NCBI GenBank assembly: GCA_937894465.1
Contig: CALCRE010000269.1
Coordinates: 1 to 5,850 of the forward strand
Length of the DNA stretch: 5,850 bases
From: an uncultured Clostridia bacterium
GTDB taxonomy: Bacteria; Bacillota; Clostridia; JAAYHZ01
Direction of reading: 5' to 3'
Shown: positions 5,714 to 5,850 of the stretch, piece after piece
Numbering within the stretch: the stretch's first letter is position 1
Layout of the letters: each line of letters opens with the position of its first letter
The notes under the pieces: generated by a model
What the model was told of the DNA's origin: nothing
Databases searched by the model: none
The model's input: only the letters and a program-made list of their open reading frames with translations
Made by a program: the position numbers and the translations under genes

Positions 5714-5850
5714 GTGGTAACGTCATGGGAAAGAGAAAGTCAAGATCCGGATCACGATCTAGAATTAACGTTGTTCGAAAAAATTGGTTTCACAGATTTA
5801 ATCGACGAATCGGTGAAGTGGGATGAGAAACAATGTAAGGTGTCACCGGG
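5714..5850 (+). CDS. Possible partial coding region running off the window edge, product unrecognised
   Basis: The frame is open from 5693 to the window end after a TGA at 5690-5692. The only standard initiator near its beginning is GTG at 5714, and it has no clear SD. The translation has an acidic, protein-like composition: TSWERESQDPDHDLE, then an amphipathic LTLFEKIGFTDLIDES and a KWDEKQ segment. The frame is richer in GAA and GAT codons than the surrounding intergenic DNA. A TATAAT at 5685-5690 could drive it, but it has no good -35. It would be transcribed divergently from parA. I do not recognise the family. It may be the 5' end of a gene, the tail of a frameshifted remnant, or chance. 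Confidence 0.35.
   Translation, partial: MVTSWERESQDPDHDLELTLFEKIGFTDLIDESVKWDEKQCKVSP

Noticed and set aside
5705..5725. GCGGTGGTAACG, reminiscent of the T-box GGUGGNACCGCG motif
   Set aside because: The conserved bases do not match, and there is no specifier stem, antiterminator or downstream aminoacylation gene.
5725..5826. 33-codon plus-strand frame beginning ATGGGAAAG, very Arg/Ser-rich, with GGTGG upstream
   Set aside because: The Arg/Ser-rich reading is what a one-base shift of the acidic frame over the same bases produces. It is short and has no similarity I recognise, so the acidic frame is preferred, though neither is certain.

Overview
The window looks like a piece of a low-GC, Gram-positive-type (Bacillota/Clostridia-like) chromosome. 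The basis is the AT-rich DNA, strong GGAGG-type ribosome binding sites, a Soj/Spo0J-type chromosomal parA-parB pair, and two perfect copies of the 16-bp chromosomal parS site TGTTTCACGTGAAACA. ParABS loci of this type usually lie near the replication origin. No DnaA-box cluster or origin is visible here, and the species cannot be named from the sequence.

Left part (1-3536): a non-coding, very AT-rich leader ends in a good sigma-A-like promoter (231-259) with a 12-bp palindrome exactly in its spacer. It drives a tight three-gene plus-strand operon. The genes encode a classical short-chain dehydrogenase/reductase (297-1133), a PLP-dependent alpha-oxoamine synthase that most resembles bacterial serine palmitoyltransferase (1144-2316), and a GT4-type glycosyltransferase (2358-3536). 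The natural reading is a lipid pathway. The synthase condenses an amino acid with an acyl thioester, the dehydrogenase reduces the resulting 3-keto group, and the glycosyltransferase adds a sugar. This would be a small glyco-sphingolipid-like (or 2-amino-ketone-derived) cassette. No acyl-carrier protein or ceramide synthase is in the window, so the final product is unknown.

Junction (3537-3634): the plus-strand operon and the minus-strand parAB operon converge on a perfect 42-nt palindrome (3573-3614). Its centre is a perfect parS. It probably acts both as a ParB-binding site and as a bidirectional terminator.

Right part (3635-5850): parB and parA lie on the minus strand with a 4-nt ATGA overlap. 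The parA start is 5247, with a strong SD and a clear promoter (5327-5355). A second parS (5408-5423) lies just upstream of that promoter, so the two sites bracket the parAB operon. The remaining sequence (about 5430-5690) has no convincing gene. It contains a spaced direct repeat, a degenerate half-parS and a weak minus-strand hairpin. A reading frame with protein-like composition runs off the right edge (5714-5850), and its product was not recognised.
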